Counted from the stretch's first letter, positions 13,712-25,675 are shown. The stretch is 64,000 nucleotides of DNA from Torreya grandis (GCA_037957365.1 JARHVA010000021.1:3864001-3928000), one strand, 5' to 3'. Notes: generated by a model not told the origin, from the letters alone. Numbers and translations are program-made.

Positions 13712-13859
13712 TTTAACAAAATCAACCAAGAAAGTAATTCAAATATGGGATCCAAAAAAAAATACAACCAAGAAAGTATGCAGAGTATGTAGAGTACACA
13801 GGTAATGTTTATGGGGACAATAATCTCAATTAGGGATAACAATAGATGTTGAAAAGTGA

Positions 13860-13990
13860 ATTTTTATTTTTTAATTTAAGGAAAATGTACGCATTATAGG
13901 TATGTGTATGCATTGCAGGAACATGTACACATGCGCATAACACATATGCATTCCTTGAAGTATAGGCATATACTATAAAAACACGTAGAA
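13860..13990. repeat. Cluster of GTGTACACATTATA-like short repeats (cluster B)
   Basis: Contains GTACGCATTATAGG, ATGTGTATGCATTGC, CATGTACACATGCG and ACACATATGCATTCC. It lies about 150-280 bp upstream of the transposase ATG, as expected for the subterminal region of a cut-and-paste element. Words are shared with clusters A and C. Confidence 0.45.
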
Positions 13991-14029
13991 AGGCTCATAT
14001 TCAATGCATTTTTTCCACTATAATACTGT

Positions 14030-14405
14030 AATATGATGAAATAACACCCAATAAGAATATAATATAATGCATAAATCCCTAATATGATGAAATAAGACTA
14101 TCAGATGTTACAATAATGCTATCATATCATACAATAAGGCTCAATATGATGTAATAAGACTATCATATAATGCAATAAGACTATCATGTGATGTAATACG
14201 ACTATTATGTGATGCAATAAGACTATAATACAATGCAATAAATATCTAAGATGATGGAATTAATCTAACATATGATGTAATAAGACTCAATATGATGCAT
14301 AAATCTCCAATATGATGCATAAATATCCAGTACATGATGTAATAATACTCTTGATAAGACTATGAATAAATAAGTCTAATGAATGATGAAATAAGGCTCA
14401 ATGTG
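14030..14405. repeat. Degenerate ~21-bp minisatellite
   Basis: Many variants of AATAAGACTATCATATGATG follow one another, with ATGATGCAATAAGACT and AATATGATGCATAAAT recurring every 20-25 bp. The array lies directly beside cluster B, outside the transposase gene. Its origin is unknown. Confidence 0.75.
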
Positions 14406-16490
14406 TAAAATTAAATAAGCTAATTTTTACCAAAATCCCATCATAGGTCCATACAAAACTAGGTGAATAATAGGTTCACAAATTGGCACTAATCACATTC
14501 ATGAATTTATGCATTTGTGATGAAATCAAGGAACTTAAGGGTTGTGTTTGTTATAACATTAGGATTTAGGGTTAGGGGTTTAGTTTAATGGGTTCATATA
14601 TGTGTATATGTCTTAAAATTAGGGTTTAGTAGAATTTTACATGTTCAAGTGATACAATTAGTGTTTATGATCAACATGTCATGAAATTTGACCTAATTTA
14701 GCCCTTTCAGTCATATCGTAGACTCCAATTTAGGTTCAATGGGTTGAAATTGGCCATATTTACATTTCAAATTAAAGTAGGGCCAGTTAAGTCATACATG
14801 TTGATCTAGATTATATAATTTATTGGGCCATAAATTTGGTTTAAGGGCTCAATTTTACCCAATTCATGTCCCTAATTAAACTAATCGACTAATTAGTTAA
14901 ATTCATGATAGATAGAATTGTACTTAATTGTGTCCTAAATCTTATATCATGATCTTATAATTGTGACAAGAAGGGGTTCAAATTGACCTCCCATGCCTCC
15001 TCAATTGAATTTCCCCTATAATTTAACCTTGTTTTGCCATGTCTGTACCTCATATACCTAAAAGTGTTAAAGTTATTAGAGATGCATCAAGTCCTGGAAG
15101 TTTCAGAGTTGACAATGCCCTAGGAGGCTAAATCTAATTACATATCACCATGTGTACCTCATATGTGCTCAGAAGTGTCAAAATTATTAGAGGTATCAAG
15201 TCTTACAAGTGTTAAAGAGATCTATTAGATCCCTGTGAGGCCCGGTCTAATTAAATACATGTATGTGTGTATCTTGTACAGACATATATTTCTATTATAG
15301 ATCTAATTATCACTTATCCTAGAAGAATTAGATTTGTTAGAGCCTTGGGACACCCAATATAATCAAAGATTTCCACATGTGTAGGTCTAGTACACTTGGA
15401 GAAGTGTTAGAGTTGTTATATAGGCACGTCTTTGATACTTAGACATATTCCATCACCGAGCCAACCAATCCAACTAAGGCCTATTCAAAAAATTATCATA
15501 CATATATAGAAACCAATGATGTTTAAATATTGACATCGATCCAATCAACTCATGTCTAGTAAATAATTCACATGATACGAGCCTTTGATTTACCATTAAT
15601 GTACATGAATTTTCATGTAGAACCCTTTAAGGTCCCATCTGAATTGAGCAAGCACCGAATGTTATCATTTTTCTACATGTATTTATTCAAATTATTTATA
15701 TCCCTCTGCCTTAAATTACCTCTATATTCTAAAGTACATTCATATTAAGTCCTGCATGTAGTAAAAAACACAATTCAACAATGGACAATCCTTAACCTCA
15801 AATCCCAGGCCAGAGTAAAAATTTTGAGACACGTACTACTTTCTTACAGTGCACATCATAAGGTTTAATCTCATTACAATGAAATATGAATAAGATGATT
15901 GAAGATATATGTATAATATATATAAACTTGAAACCTTCAGAGAGGGGGTGCACACTAGTATTCAATTATGATCAACCATATATATGAGGTGAATAGTTCA
16001 TCATCCACATGAACAATTATTGGGTCTCTTTACTCAGCAGCATCCTTGAGGGGAAGCAGGTCTTAGATTTATGGGGCATTGTCACATGTTTAATGTATCT
16101 TGAATAAGTTCAATAGAGTTTGAGCTGAGGTAACCTATACATAATCTATACCTGGTCAATTTTAGGTCTACGACATCCCTTAATGGTTTCAAACAAAGTC
16201 CCTATTGAATTTAGATATTTTTTAAGCTATACATTCATCACTACAGGCACAACATCTTAAAACCACATCATCACTAATTGATACATGTGAGCATTTTAGT
16301 TTTATTGCGCTCAAAACCACATCTTATATAAAACAAAACACGTACCCAAATTGACCAAAATATTTAATAAAAACATGTACATACATTGTACCCATCATCC
16401 TACTTTCATATCTTACCATCCCAATTACATAGTATGGTATAGAACTCTATAGTATTGATAAGAACCAAATATTTTCTAGCTTGTTTTTGA
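14406..16490. other. No gene seen; weak ~125-bp repeats at 15.04-15.42 kb
   Basis: AT-rich DNA without a recognisable frame. Between about 15040 and 15420 the text 'gtgtacctcatat...agaagtgt..aa.ttattagag' recurs three or four times with heavy divergence, suggesting an old tandem repeat. Confidence 0.4.
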
Positions 16491-16492
16491 GC

Positions 16493-16774
16493 TTACAATT
16501 GTTGCATCAATGTTGTGGTCAGGACTAGTCCCATGTCAAAGATACACTCTTCAAATGATTTGGGAATGGATGGAGTGGTTGATGGTTGTCCCATGTGTGA
16601 TGGAGGGTTAGATGAAGGAGGTGCATATAATGGAGGATTAACGATAGTTTCACAAGAGATATTAATTTTAGGCAAAATTTGAATAATGTATTTGAATATA
16701 TTAAGGGAATCAAATGAATAATTGTAAAAATAGAAGAATCTTGTTAGACTTTCAATTGGGACCTCAAAATGCAT
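16493..16774 (-). other. Unrecognised 93-codon open frame
   Basis: A minus-strand ORF with a Pro/Ser-rich middle (PPLYAPPSSNPPSHMGQP), preceded by a possible acceptor (TTCAATAG just before the ATG). I recognise no domain. It lies between repeat clusters B and C, so it could be a piece of a transposon accessory gene, or chance. No support beyond its openness. Confidence 0.15.
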
Positions 16775-17714
16775 CTATTGAATTATATGAACTAAGTGAC
16801 CTTGGAAGAAACTTAAGGGATTTTATTCAAGACATTTTAGGAATGTTTTTGGGACAATCCAAGGCATGATTCACAGGTATCAAGATCCATTAGATAGCAT
16901 TCTTGAAATAGATACCCAAGAGATGTGCTATTACACCAAGGGCTCAATTCTTATTTCTACTTACACAATATTATCTATACTACATTTTCCAATTCAATGG
17001 GTTTTCCACTAAAATAAATTAGTTCAAAATTTATAAATAAAGGGGTCTAGTCAAAGATATCAAAGAAACAACAAAAGGGAAAGATAAGATTTTAGGCAAG
17101 TAGGATAATATCAATAAGAAACACAAAATTTAAGGGCAAGTAAGGTGGTAAGGTATATCCTTTCCCTACTATGGGAAAGATCCCAATAGCTATGCATGTT
17201 TCAATTGTCGAACAAATATTTTGTTAACAAGTGTTCTATTGATGAAACATATTGGTGTATATAAATATTAAAGTGCACCAGAAGTTGAACATGTAATATC
17301 TAATACTTGATCAACATTAATTCTATAAAATTGAAAGTAACCAATCACATCTTGACAATTAAGAGTCAAGTATTGATACTCTAATACATAACTATTGGTA
17401 ATCTAAAGCTTAAGTTTTGATCATAGGTTTAAAAAATGCATTTTATGACCTCTCATGATAAAATATGTTATATTATCAAATTTGTAATGTGTTAGACCTT
17501 AAAACCTTAGTTATAAGTAGTTAAGATGAAATATTGAAATGGGTAAATTTTTTGAAGTCTCATGTGATGTTATGACACCTTAATTCACTGTTCAAAGCTA
17601 ATGGGACCTTTCCCCTATAAAAAACACAAAATTTGGCATTTTGCCTATAATGATTCATGGCTAATGGGACATTTCCCCTATAACGAACATGAATTTTTTT
17701 GTTTTGTTTTATGT

Positions 17715-17825
17715 CAAAGTAACACATACACATTATATAACGTGTACACGTTCTTTATTGCGTTATATAATGCATACATGTTATACAACATATACATGTT
17801 ATATAATGCATATGCATTATTTCAA
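17715..17825. repeat. Cluster of GTGTACACATTATA-like short repeats (cluster C)
   Basis: Dense alternating words such as ACACATACACATTATATAACG, GTGTACACGTT and TATAATGCATACATGTTATA, many of them palindromic. They belong to the same word family as clusters A and B. A near-duplicated 30-bp stretch (GGGAC.TTTCCCCTATAA) at about 17601 and 17667 lies just upstream. Confidence 0.45.
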
Positions 17826-18308
17826 TTTGAATTTGAAACTGAGCCTTTAGGCTTAGAAATGACTTGGATGCTTTTATTAGATATTTTGAGGCATATTTCT
17901 TAGTCAATTGATTCACAAATGTTGAAAATATTAACTTCACCATGTTGAAAATATACATTTCATTGGTTCACTTGTGGGATAATTTTAACCTGTAAGGTAT
18001 GTTGAGCCCCTATTTCATTAAGTATGGGATTCATGCTAGAAAATAAACAATTAGTCACAAGGTGATCATTTGGAATTATTATTATTTTGGTATCTTGACA
18101 CCAGTTAGAGGTATCAATGCACATCTTGCACTAGCTAGTAGGCAGTTAAACTGGTGCCTAGATCTTCAAGGCATCTTCTAAGAGAGGCAACATGTGGTGA
18201 CTAAAGTGTGAAGGGTGCAAATCAATGGAGTCATTGGAATGATTACATTAACTCCAACATAGCACTCAATGTGTGCAACTCCACCCTAGATGAAGATGTT
18301 CCTATAGG

Positions 18309-18317
18309 CTATAAAAG
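18309..18317 (+). promoter_or_regulatory. LTR TATA box
   Basis: CTATAAAAG about 310 bp into the LTR, the same relative position as the identical box in the two LTRs of the large gypsy element. I infer it is the core promoter of the element's RNA. Confidence 0.5.
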
Positions 18318-18594
18318 AGAGATCAAACTAGTGAAGTAGAGATGTGACATTGATGCAATGAATCTCTAAATAATTGGGTCTAGATATAGTATTATGGCCT
18401 CAATTAATAATATATATAGCATGGATGCCATTAGGGATCAACTTATATATGCCCAAGCTCGCATGTGAGCCTATGGGCCATTAATTAGCTTGAGAGAGTG
18501 TTTATGTTGTTTCACTTAATATGGACTCTATTCTATTTAATTTGATCTTTAAGAAATGATAAAGAATGGTTATGGTATATATGATGTTATATGG

Positions 18595-19455
18595 TTTATG
18601 CATCTTTACATTGTTATTTAATTATGAATATAATGTTGTGAGTTTACTTCAGTTACGTTAAGTAATGTATATGCAAGATTCAATTTTACATCATTAATGG
18701 CATCCTTGTAATATTGATGACATCATATGTATCTTATATAATGATTAAGGATATATATATCCTATGCCAAGCATTTATATCTTACTAGAAAGTCTAGTCT
18801 AAGCATGAAAACTTGAAGTGAGATCATTCCCCAGACCCATCAAAGAGCCTATATGACATAAAGCTTAGTAAAATAATGACTTTCACCCTTAAGACTATAG
18901 AACCACCCAAAATAGGCTTATGCCTATAGAACTTCATCCTTAGCCTAGAAAAGGTTTGTGCCAATGAATCTACCAAAAGCCTATGTTGAAATAACCAAAT
19001 CCTATAAGTGATGCCTTATGCCATGGCACAACTATCCAATTACATCTTCACATTATTATTTAATTATTATTGCATGATGTTATCAGGTTTATGCATCTTT
19101 ACATTATTATTTAATTATGAATATAATTTTATAAATTCACTTCAGTTATGTTAAGTAATGTGTATGCAAGCTCCTACACTAAGCACTGATATCTTTCTAG
19201 AAGTGCTTGTTTAAGCTAGAAAACTTAAAGTGAGAGCATTCCTTGCACCTGTCAAAGAGCCTATATGATGCTAAGCTTAGTGAAATAATGACTTCCACTC
19301 TTAGGACTGTAGACCCACCCAAAATAGGCTTACACCTATAAACCTTCAACCTTAACCTAGAAAAGGTTGGCGCCAATGAATCTACCAAAATCCTAGGTAG
19401 AAATAACTAAGTCTTATAAGTGATGCCATGTGCCATGGCACAACTAGCCTAATGT
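18595..19455. repeat. ~493-bp direct duplication inside the LTR
   Basis: TTTATGCATCTTTACATT occurs at 18595 and 19088. The following text then runs in parallel: CTTCAGTTA.GTTAAGTAATG, CAAAGAGCCTATATGA, CCACCCAAAATAGGCTTA, CCTAGAAAAGGTT and GCCATGGCACAACTA. The second copy ends near 19455. Confidence 0.8.
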
Positions 19456-19662
19456 GGGGCCCAGTTCTTTCTCTATTGTGCTTCAGTGAATGCATAAGGC
19501 TTGTGCCTTATGTGAATTGATGCCAGCGTAGTTGAGTGATAAATGTTGAGTGCTACAGTAATATACTATGTTTGCACTTAGTTTTAATGAGTCTATAACT
19601 AACTTGGATAATTAAATAAGCACTTGACTTCTAACTTGATATTTGATGCCCCCTTTTCTACA

Positions 19663-20680
19663 AAGGTGTACATAATAATACATTCAAATCTATCTCTGGA
19701 ATAACTTTTTGAACATGCTAAAGGAGGAGTAGTATCCTATCTACCACTTTGAGGATGAATACATCAAGTTATAGAAATTACACCAATGCAAAGATTAGTT
19801 AGAAGAGGTTTAGGCTAAGGAGTTCTATAACTACTTTGCATGCCTATGCAAGAACATAACTAAACAACATAATGTGTTGAAGTACATCAATATACTTTCA
19901 CTTTATATTCATGTGAAGATGGATTTATTGACTTCTTACTTGAGCTATGGAAATCTTATCACAAATTTCCAAGGTAAAATCCCTAAAAATATGAACCAAT
20001 GTCTCATATATTTATTAAACATCATACATAAGGGCTGGCTTGCGCACATATCCCAATCTCATCTTATAGCCTAGAAGTAGAACGATTTTTACAAAGTAAA
20101 TCAACCTAAGAAAGTCACACATAGCTTGAGGGATCTTGCACCTTCTACCATAGACAAAGGAAAGAATAATTACAGTAATAAGTGGTTCTATAAACATCGC
20201 TCATACACCCCCGATAAATCTAAATGTCACACAAAGAAATCCTTGCTTTCATAATTTACATCAAATTTTGCATAGATGGATGGCATTGATCTAGATTCCA
20301 TATTTTCAAGCACAAGCACTAGTTCCAAGTATAAATCTAAACAAAATGAATTCTCTTTCAAAATAATTTTTAGACTTTGAAATTTGTTTATGAGATCATG
20401 TTAGTGTATAGAAAGTGTAGAGGTAGATGAGCAAGATGATGGATGATATGTTTTAACAAAAAGAAGGACTAGATGCATGAAGGGAGGCTCAATAGCCTAG
20501 TTATTAAAAGAGAGAGTGATAAAGATAGCTCTAGATACAAGCAAGTACCTACATGAGAAGAAAGTAATCAGAAGATCATAGTTAATCAAAGAGGTCAAAA
20601 CAAAGAATCAGGGCCAAGAGAATGAAAGAGGTATGTGTAAGTTTAGGCTCTGCAACATTATGTCATTCCATTTAAAAAAT
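19663..20680 (+). pseudogene. Remnant of gypsy gag leader and gag
   Basis: Follows the LTR at 18.0-19.66 kb. A broken frame reads HFEDEYIKL...KEFYNYFACLCKNI...VLKYINIL, resembling the Retrotrans_gag type in which an EF...F...Y block precedes a helix-rich segment. Stops are frequent. The rest of the element is missing, or decayed beyond recognition, before 20.7 kb. Confidence 0.4.
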
Positions 20681-22080
20681 TAAATATTTCATACTAATAT
20701 TATAATTTAATAACTTAAATATTAAAATTTAGAAGATTATTGAACTCATATCTAGTAACTCTTTTATCTTGACTCCTTATGCTTATCACTTTATTCATAA
20801 ATAAACATTGTCACTATATTGTCATTTCCAATTAGAGTCACACTTTCAAAGTATTATTTTTCCCAATCCTTTAAATTAAAAAATATTATAATGAGCATTG
20901 TTTTACCATTCACACATCACATATAACACAATAAATAATTTTAGTACTTCAATCAACTAAATAAAATAATAATATTCTAGTTGAGCATAGTCTATAAAAT
21001 ATCATTGTTTGTATTAACTTTAATGTTTTTGAAATGCAATTGAAATTCATATTAATTTTATTTTTGTATTTAATGTGATGACTATAAATAATGTGTATGT
21101 TGGCTCAAAAAAGTACAATCCACTAGTTAGAATTATAGTTTTATTAATTGCTATGATCTTAAATGTTATAAGAATGGAGCACATAGAGATATTTAAACTC
21201 TAAATGTTTTGAATAAAATATAATGTCATGAAATAGTATGAAAATAGTATGTACTACTAAAATCTATGAACTAAAATGTCTACAAAATACAAATAATTTT
21301 TTACAAAAATATAAAGAAAAAGAGAAAGATAGTATTTTTTTACAAACATATAGAAAAAGAAGATGAAAGTAGCAAGATGGACAATTTTTTCTATATATAA
21401 ATTGACTACAACGAACATAAAAATGATTGTATTGAGATTTTGAATAGAAAACAATACCCTATATATATATATATATATAATTATAACTTTTCACACTTCT
21501 ATTACTTTTTTATGAATTTAAATTATTATAAATATACAGATTAATTATCTTAAAAGATTATTAATATTCAAACAATACATACTTTAGAATAGTGTCATAT
21601 ATTGTTTTCACATTTTATCTTTTTATAAAAATTATTTTCCTTCTTATTTTTTAAATAAATCCATTTTTATTTCTATTTTATTTTAAATTACATTTCTAAA
21701 ATACGTTTGAACCGCTTGGAAACTCGGGACGGGTTCCCTTTTTATCAATGATATATTCATTGCTTTCTTTCTCCTCCATCCAAACGTATTTTAAATGTCC
21801 TCCGTGGTCGGCACTCCCATGTATTTATTTGACTTTTTCCCATCAGAACGAGAAAACAAATGCAGAGCAAAATGGGTGATTGGGATTCAGTATTTTCCTA
21901 ATAATTTAGTAATTTCGAGACTCAAAAACGAGTGGACTGTGGAGTTTATTAATAGATATACAATTGACCATGAGATAAATCATGCTGAATACCCACAATT
22001 GGTTTATTTATTTATTTTAAAATATTACTAAGCCACTTGCCCAGACAGTAGCCTACATTAAAGAGTGGCATTGCACCATT
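20681..22080. other. AT-rich 5' flank of the TAXI-like pseudogene
   Basis: Very AT-rich. A (TA)n run lies at about 21460-21478 and there are no recognisable genes. From about 21700 onward base composition rises towards the coding region, so the original promoter and 5' UTR probably lie in 21.7-22.1 kb. A TTTTAAAATATT stretch near 22015 is a possible core promoter element. Confidence 0.5.
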
Positions 22081-22146
22081 TGGGATATGCACCTTCTTCC
22101 GATAATGTGCCACAGTGCTGCCAGTCAACGCTCTTATTCTTTCATC

Positions 22147-23420
22147 ATGGCTCCTCGTCCAGCCAGTTATTGCCTCATCTTCTTCCTATACTCATTCTCT
22201 GTCCCTTTGATTGCAGCCACGACAAACACTGTGGTTGCACCACTCTCAAAAGATCCCGAAACCCTTCAATATATTATGGAAATCCAGCACAAGACTCCTC
22301 TGCACAAAGTGAGAGTGGTGGTTGATCTGTCTGGAGACTTCCTTTGGCTTAACTGCAACACCCCAGCCTACAAATCCTCCACTTACCTTCCCATTCCTTG
22401 TCACACCCCTCTCTGTACCGCGTCTGGGTCTTCCAGCTTCGGCTGTGCGGGCTGTTCCAACTTGCCGGCCGGAACAAAATTATGTAGAAACAACACATGC
22501 ATCGAAGTATTATCGAATGGAGTGACTGGAAACGAAATCTTCAACGCCGGACTTTCTCAAGATACAGTGGCGCTGTATCCGAGCGATGGAAAAAGGGCAT
22601 TAGTTGCTTCCAAAGTAGTCGTCCCCCAATTTGCTTTTGCCTGCGGCCCGTCTTCTCTTTTGAGAGGACTGCAGGAATGGCGGGTCTGAATTGGGCTCCC
22701 CTGGCTTTGCCTTTTCAGCTCACGGTGGCTCTCGAATTAGAAAAGAAATTCGGACTCTGCCTGCCGGCGGGCAGCGCTCCGGGAGCCGTCTTCTTTGGTG
22801 CCCCGCCTTATCTCCTCGGTCCAGACAAGGAGTTCCCATACGTTAAGCTCAATTACACCTTCCTCCTCATTCCCAAGGTTCCCAGAGAATATTTCCTTAA
22901 TGTTCGTAGCATCCAGATCAATGGGAAGAGGCTGGGCATCGACCCTGAGAAACTGAGGTTGAATTTGCAGGGCAGCGGCGGAACCACGCTGAGCTCGGTG
23001 GTGCCATACACGCAGGCTGCAACGCCAATCTACACTGTCATCCGTGATGCGTTTGTTAAAGAGGCGGAGGCCATGGGCATCTCTCGCGTGGCTTCCGTAA
23101 AGCCATTTGATGCCTGCTTCAATGCGACGACTGTTGGATCTACTAAAGTTGGAGAGGCTGTGCCTGTGATCGATCTGGTTCTTGACAATGAGTATGTATT
23201 CTGGAGGATTTATGGGGCCAATTCCATGGTGGAAGTGAAACCCGGAGTGATATGCCTGGCAATTGTAGATGCAGGGGAATATCACGTCGCTTCGATTGTG
23301 ATGGGCACTCATCAGTTGCAAGACAACCTGCTGCAGTTTGATTTGATAGAGAGTAAGCTTTACTTCAGCTCATCCTTGCTAGCTTCCAATACCGCCTACT
23401 CCAATTTCAAATTTAATTAA
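22147..23420 (+). pseudogene. TAXI-type (xylanase inhibitor / basic 7S globulin-like) protein, frameshifted
   Basis: The chosen start MAPRPASYC gives a clean signal peptide (hydrophobic LIFFLYSFSVPLIA). The pepsin-like fold keeps the first active-site region as VVDLSGDFLWLNC, while the second is SSVVPYT instead of DSGT, so by family it is a non-catalytic inhibitor-like protein. The first frame runs to a TGA at 22687. From about 22673 the homology continues in another frame (GMAGLNWAPLALPF...) to TAA at 23420. Against the intact relative at 53.3-54.6 kb, about 13 nt are missing between LLRGL and GMAGL, which explains the shift. Eleven of the relative's twelve mature-region cysteines are present; the last (TTCSNF there) is a Tyr here (TAYSNF). 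It has no introns. An assembly error at the shift cannot be excluded. Confidence 0.85.
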
Positions 23421-23569
23421 CTTGGCAAAGTTGTCATGCTATCGCAACACCCTTTGCCCAATTGTGCAGACATTGCCGAAAAAATTAATCCAAAGCTTGA
23501 TTCCTCCCTTCAATGATGGTATAGGATTTAAATATATTTTGCTTGTATATAAAGTGTGCGGATGGAATT

Positions 23570-23807
23570 GCTTCTAGGATTTAATGATTTTCCGTTAAGA
23601 AATTACGAATATTCAAGCAAGTGCCTGTCTAAATATTGCGTATCACAATCAATTATTTATATATATATATATATGGGGTTGGTTGTGATGCGCAATATAT
23701 ATATATATATATATATATATGGGGTTGGTTGTGATGCACAATATTTAGACAAGCACTTGCTTGAATATTCGTAATTTCTTGACAGAAAATCATTAAATCT
23801 TAAAAGC
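23570..23807. repeat. Long hairpin: ~83-bp inverted arms with a (TA)n loop
   Basis: The left arm 23570-23654 (GCTTCTAGGATTTAATG...) is the reverse complement of the right arm 23727-23807 (...CATTAAATCTTAAAAGC) with only a few mismatches. The loop holds two (TA)n runs and a direct repeat of GGGGTTGGTTGTGATGC at about 23675 and 23721. It starts 150 bp after the stop codon of the TAXI-like pseudogene. It could be a MITE or a young hairpin-RNA locus. Confidence 0.85.
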
Positions 23808-25200
23808 ATTTCCCCACACACACGTATTTATATATTTAAAAATAAATATCGATGATTCAAATTGCACTTCCATTACATTGATAGTTTGTGAAACCATTAT
23901 TGTAAGTAGATTTAAGGTCGTTAGTTGCAGGAAAATATTTGACAGACTAATGTAGGTATCCATTTTAACACCTACAAGTATTTCAAGTGCAATGTCATGC
24001 TTAAATAAGTGGTTGTAATAAATATCATGTATTTTATATATATTTATAAGAAAATTGATCTTTTTATTCAAAATTTTAGTAGGGTAGTTAAACGTACAAA
24101 TGTATAAGGAAAATATTTGTTTTGAGTTGTATGTTCAGGGTTAGAAAATGTACTTACTAAATTTTTTAATAATTTTCAATATCGAAAGCAACAAACCAAA
24201 TACCAAATATAATACATATTAACTACAGAGTATAATGTAATGCAACATCTATTTTATATATCTTTCAACATTATAAAGAATTATTAATTTATTCTAAAAT
24301 AATGTAGTAAATTCTTCATATTCATTTAGATTCTTGAATCTTTATTCTAAATATTTAAATTGATTGTTTTGGTATATGTATTGTAAATCCCGATGACATG
24401 CTAAATACACTAATATATGTATATTTATAAACTTCTCAAATTATAATTATGATCTTATTAATTGAAAATCTAAAACACAATAAAAATATTGATAAAAGAA
24501 GACCACATAACATAAAAGATCCAAAACAAAATTTTAAAAAGCATAGCCCAAAAATCGTACAATATACATTTTTATAGACCCATAACAATATGATATTTAT
24601 TTTAAAGAAAATTCCAAAAACTAATAAATTTTTTTAAAAAACTAAAGAGAATAAAAAACTAAAAATAAAAATAAAGAAAACACATCATACAAAGAAAAAT
24701 ATACTAACAAAAACATAATCTCTATTAATAATCAACAAATAAATAAACACTTTAAAATAATATAATTTTATAATTAATAAGTATATTTATACGAAAATAT
24801 CTAAACAATAAAAGTGATAATATTATAAAATAAATATCAAGGTCAAAAACTACGATACCCCATCACACCATTTTTATGATGAACAAAGTTACTATTATAA
24901 TTTTAAAAACTTATTTAATCAATATTTGTTTAATAAAATCTAAATCTGTACTTAAAAAATCCCATTTGGTGCTATTTTTTTTTTTGGTTTGAATGACACT
25001 AAAAAGTCGGTGTCATTATCTATGAATTTTCACTAATTTTTTTTGGCCTTTATAATATATAGGATTAATATTTTTTTAATCATTAGTTGCAAGCCTTTAA
25101 ATGGTTTGCACTATCAAATATGTATAAACTAAATATATTAGTCTTGACATTACTTAAATACTTATGCATGACACAATCTAGACAATGAAGACTATAGTGC
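23808..25200. other. No gene seen, strongly AT-rich
   Basis: No recognisable frame or repeat beyond simple AT-rich sequence and poly-A/T tracts. Confidence 0.6.
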
Positions 25201-25219
25201 TCCAACGTTTACATTCAAC

Positions 25220-25675
25220 ATGAAATCCTTTGATAATTGGCTGCCTAATCTTGGTCGCGACATTACTGATTATCATAATTACGCAGCAACAGTTTGGGGG
25301 CATCATACACCGTATTATATGTTGTATGGATTCTTTCTAACAATATTTTTAGCTATTGGGTGGTCTTATCAAAATAAGAAATCAATCAGTGGATATGGTA
25401 GCAATCTTTATCATACTTTCTGCCACTTGAATAAAGCAATTTGGGCAGATGACATCATAAAATTTGGAGTCATATTTGGAAAAGTCGCATCAAGTCTTCT
25501 TATCCCATTATCTTTTTTTACCTATAAATTGAAAAATAATGGCTATTTTGTTCCTGCAAATTCAATTCTGTATTTTATTTTAATGTTTTTGAAATTTATT
25601 AATATTTTAAATATGCATTTTGATTTGGATAGTAGACATTTGTTTACTTCGTTGTATGGGATTTATTATAACTAA
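25220..25675 (+). CDS. Unrecognised 151-aa ORF with about three hydrophobic segments
   Basis: An open frame this long stands out in DNA this AT-rich. The start MKSFDNWLPNLG is the first ATG. A soluble N-terminus with a YHNYAATVWGHHTPYY segment precedes three hydrophobic stretches at about residues 36-49 (YGFFLTIFLAIGW), 83-102 (GVIFGKVASSLLIPLSFF) and 113-130 (ANSILYFILMFLKFINIL). I infer a small membrane protein or a fragment of one. No family is recognised, and no splice sites or neighbours suggest a role. It could be a chance ORF, an exon of a decayed gene, or an organelle-derived insertion; codon use cannot decide this by eye. Confidence 0.35.
   Translation: MKSFDNWLPNLGRDITDYHNYAATVWGHHTPYYMLYGFFLTIFLAIGWSYQNKKSISGYGSNLYHTFCHLNKAIWADDIIKFGVIFGKVASSLLIPLSFFTYKLKNNGYFVPANSILYFILMFLKFINILNMHFDLDSRHLFTSLYGIYYN

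Larger units (their letters stand above)
18000..19662 (+). repeat. LTR of a gypsy element related to the one at 37-52 kb
   Basis: It starts TGTTGAGCCCC, matching TGTTGGGCCC at both large-element LTRs. In the same order it shares GACACCAGTTAGAGG.../GGTAGGCAG-type text, a CTATAAAAG box, CCTATGGGCC.TTA.TAGCT, the GCCATGGCACAACTAGCC block and ..TGCTTCAGTGAATGCATAAGGCTTG. It ends near CTACA at 19662. It is about 0.5 kb longer than its relatives because of an internal duplication. A gag remnant follows, so this is a 5' LTR; no partner 3' LTR is visible in the window. Confidence 0.7.

Noticed and set aside
22737..23321. Minus-strand frame of 194 codons
   Set aside because: Antisense of the second half of the TAXI-like pseudogene; it has no recognisable features of its own.
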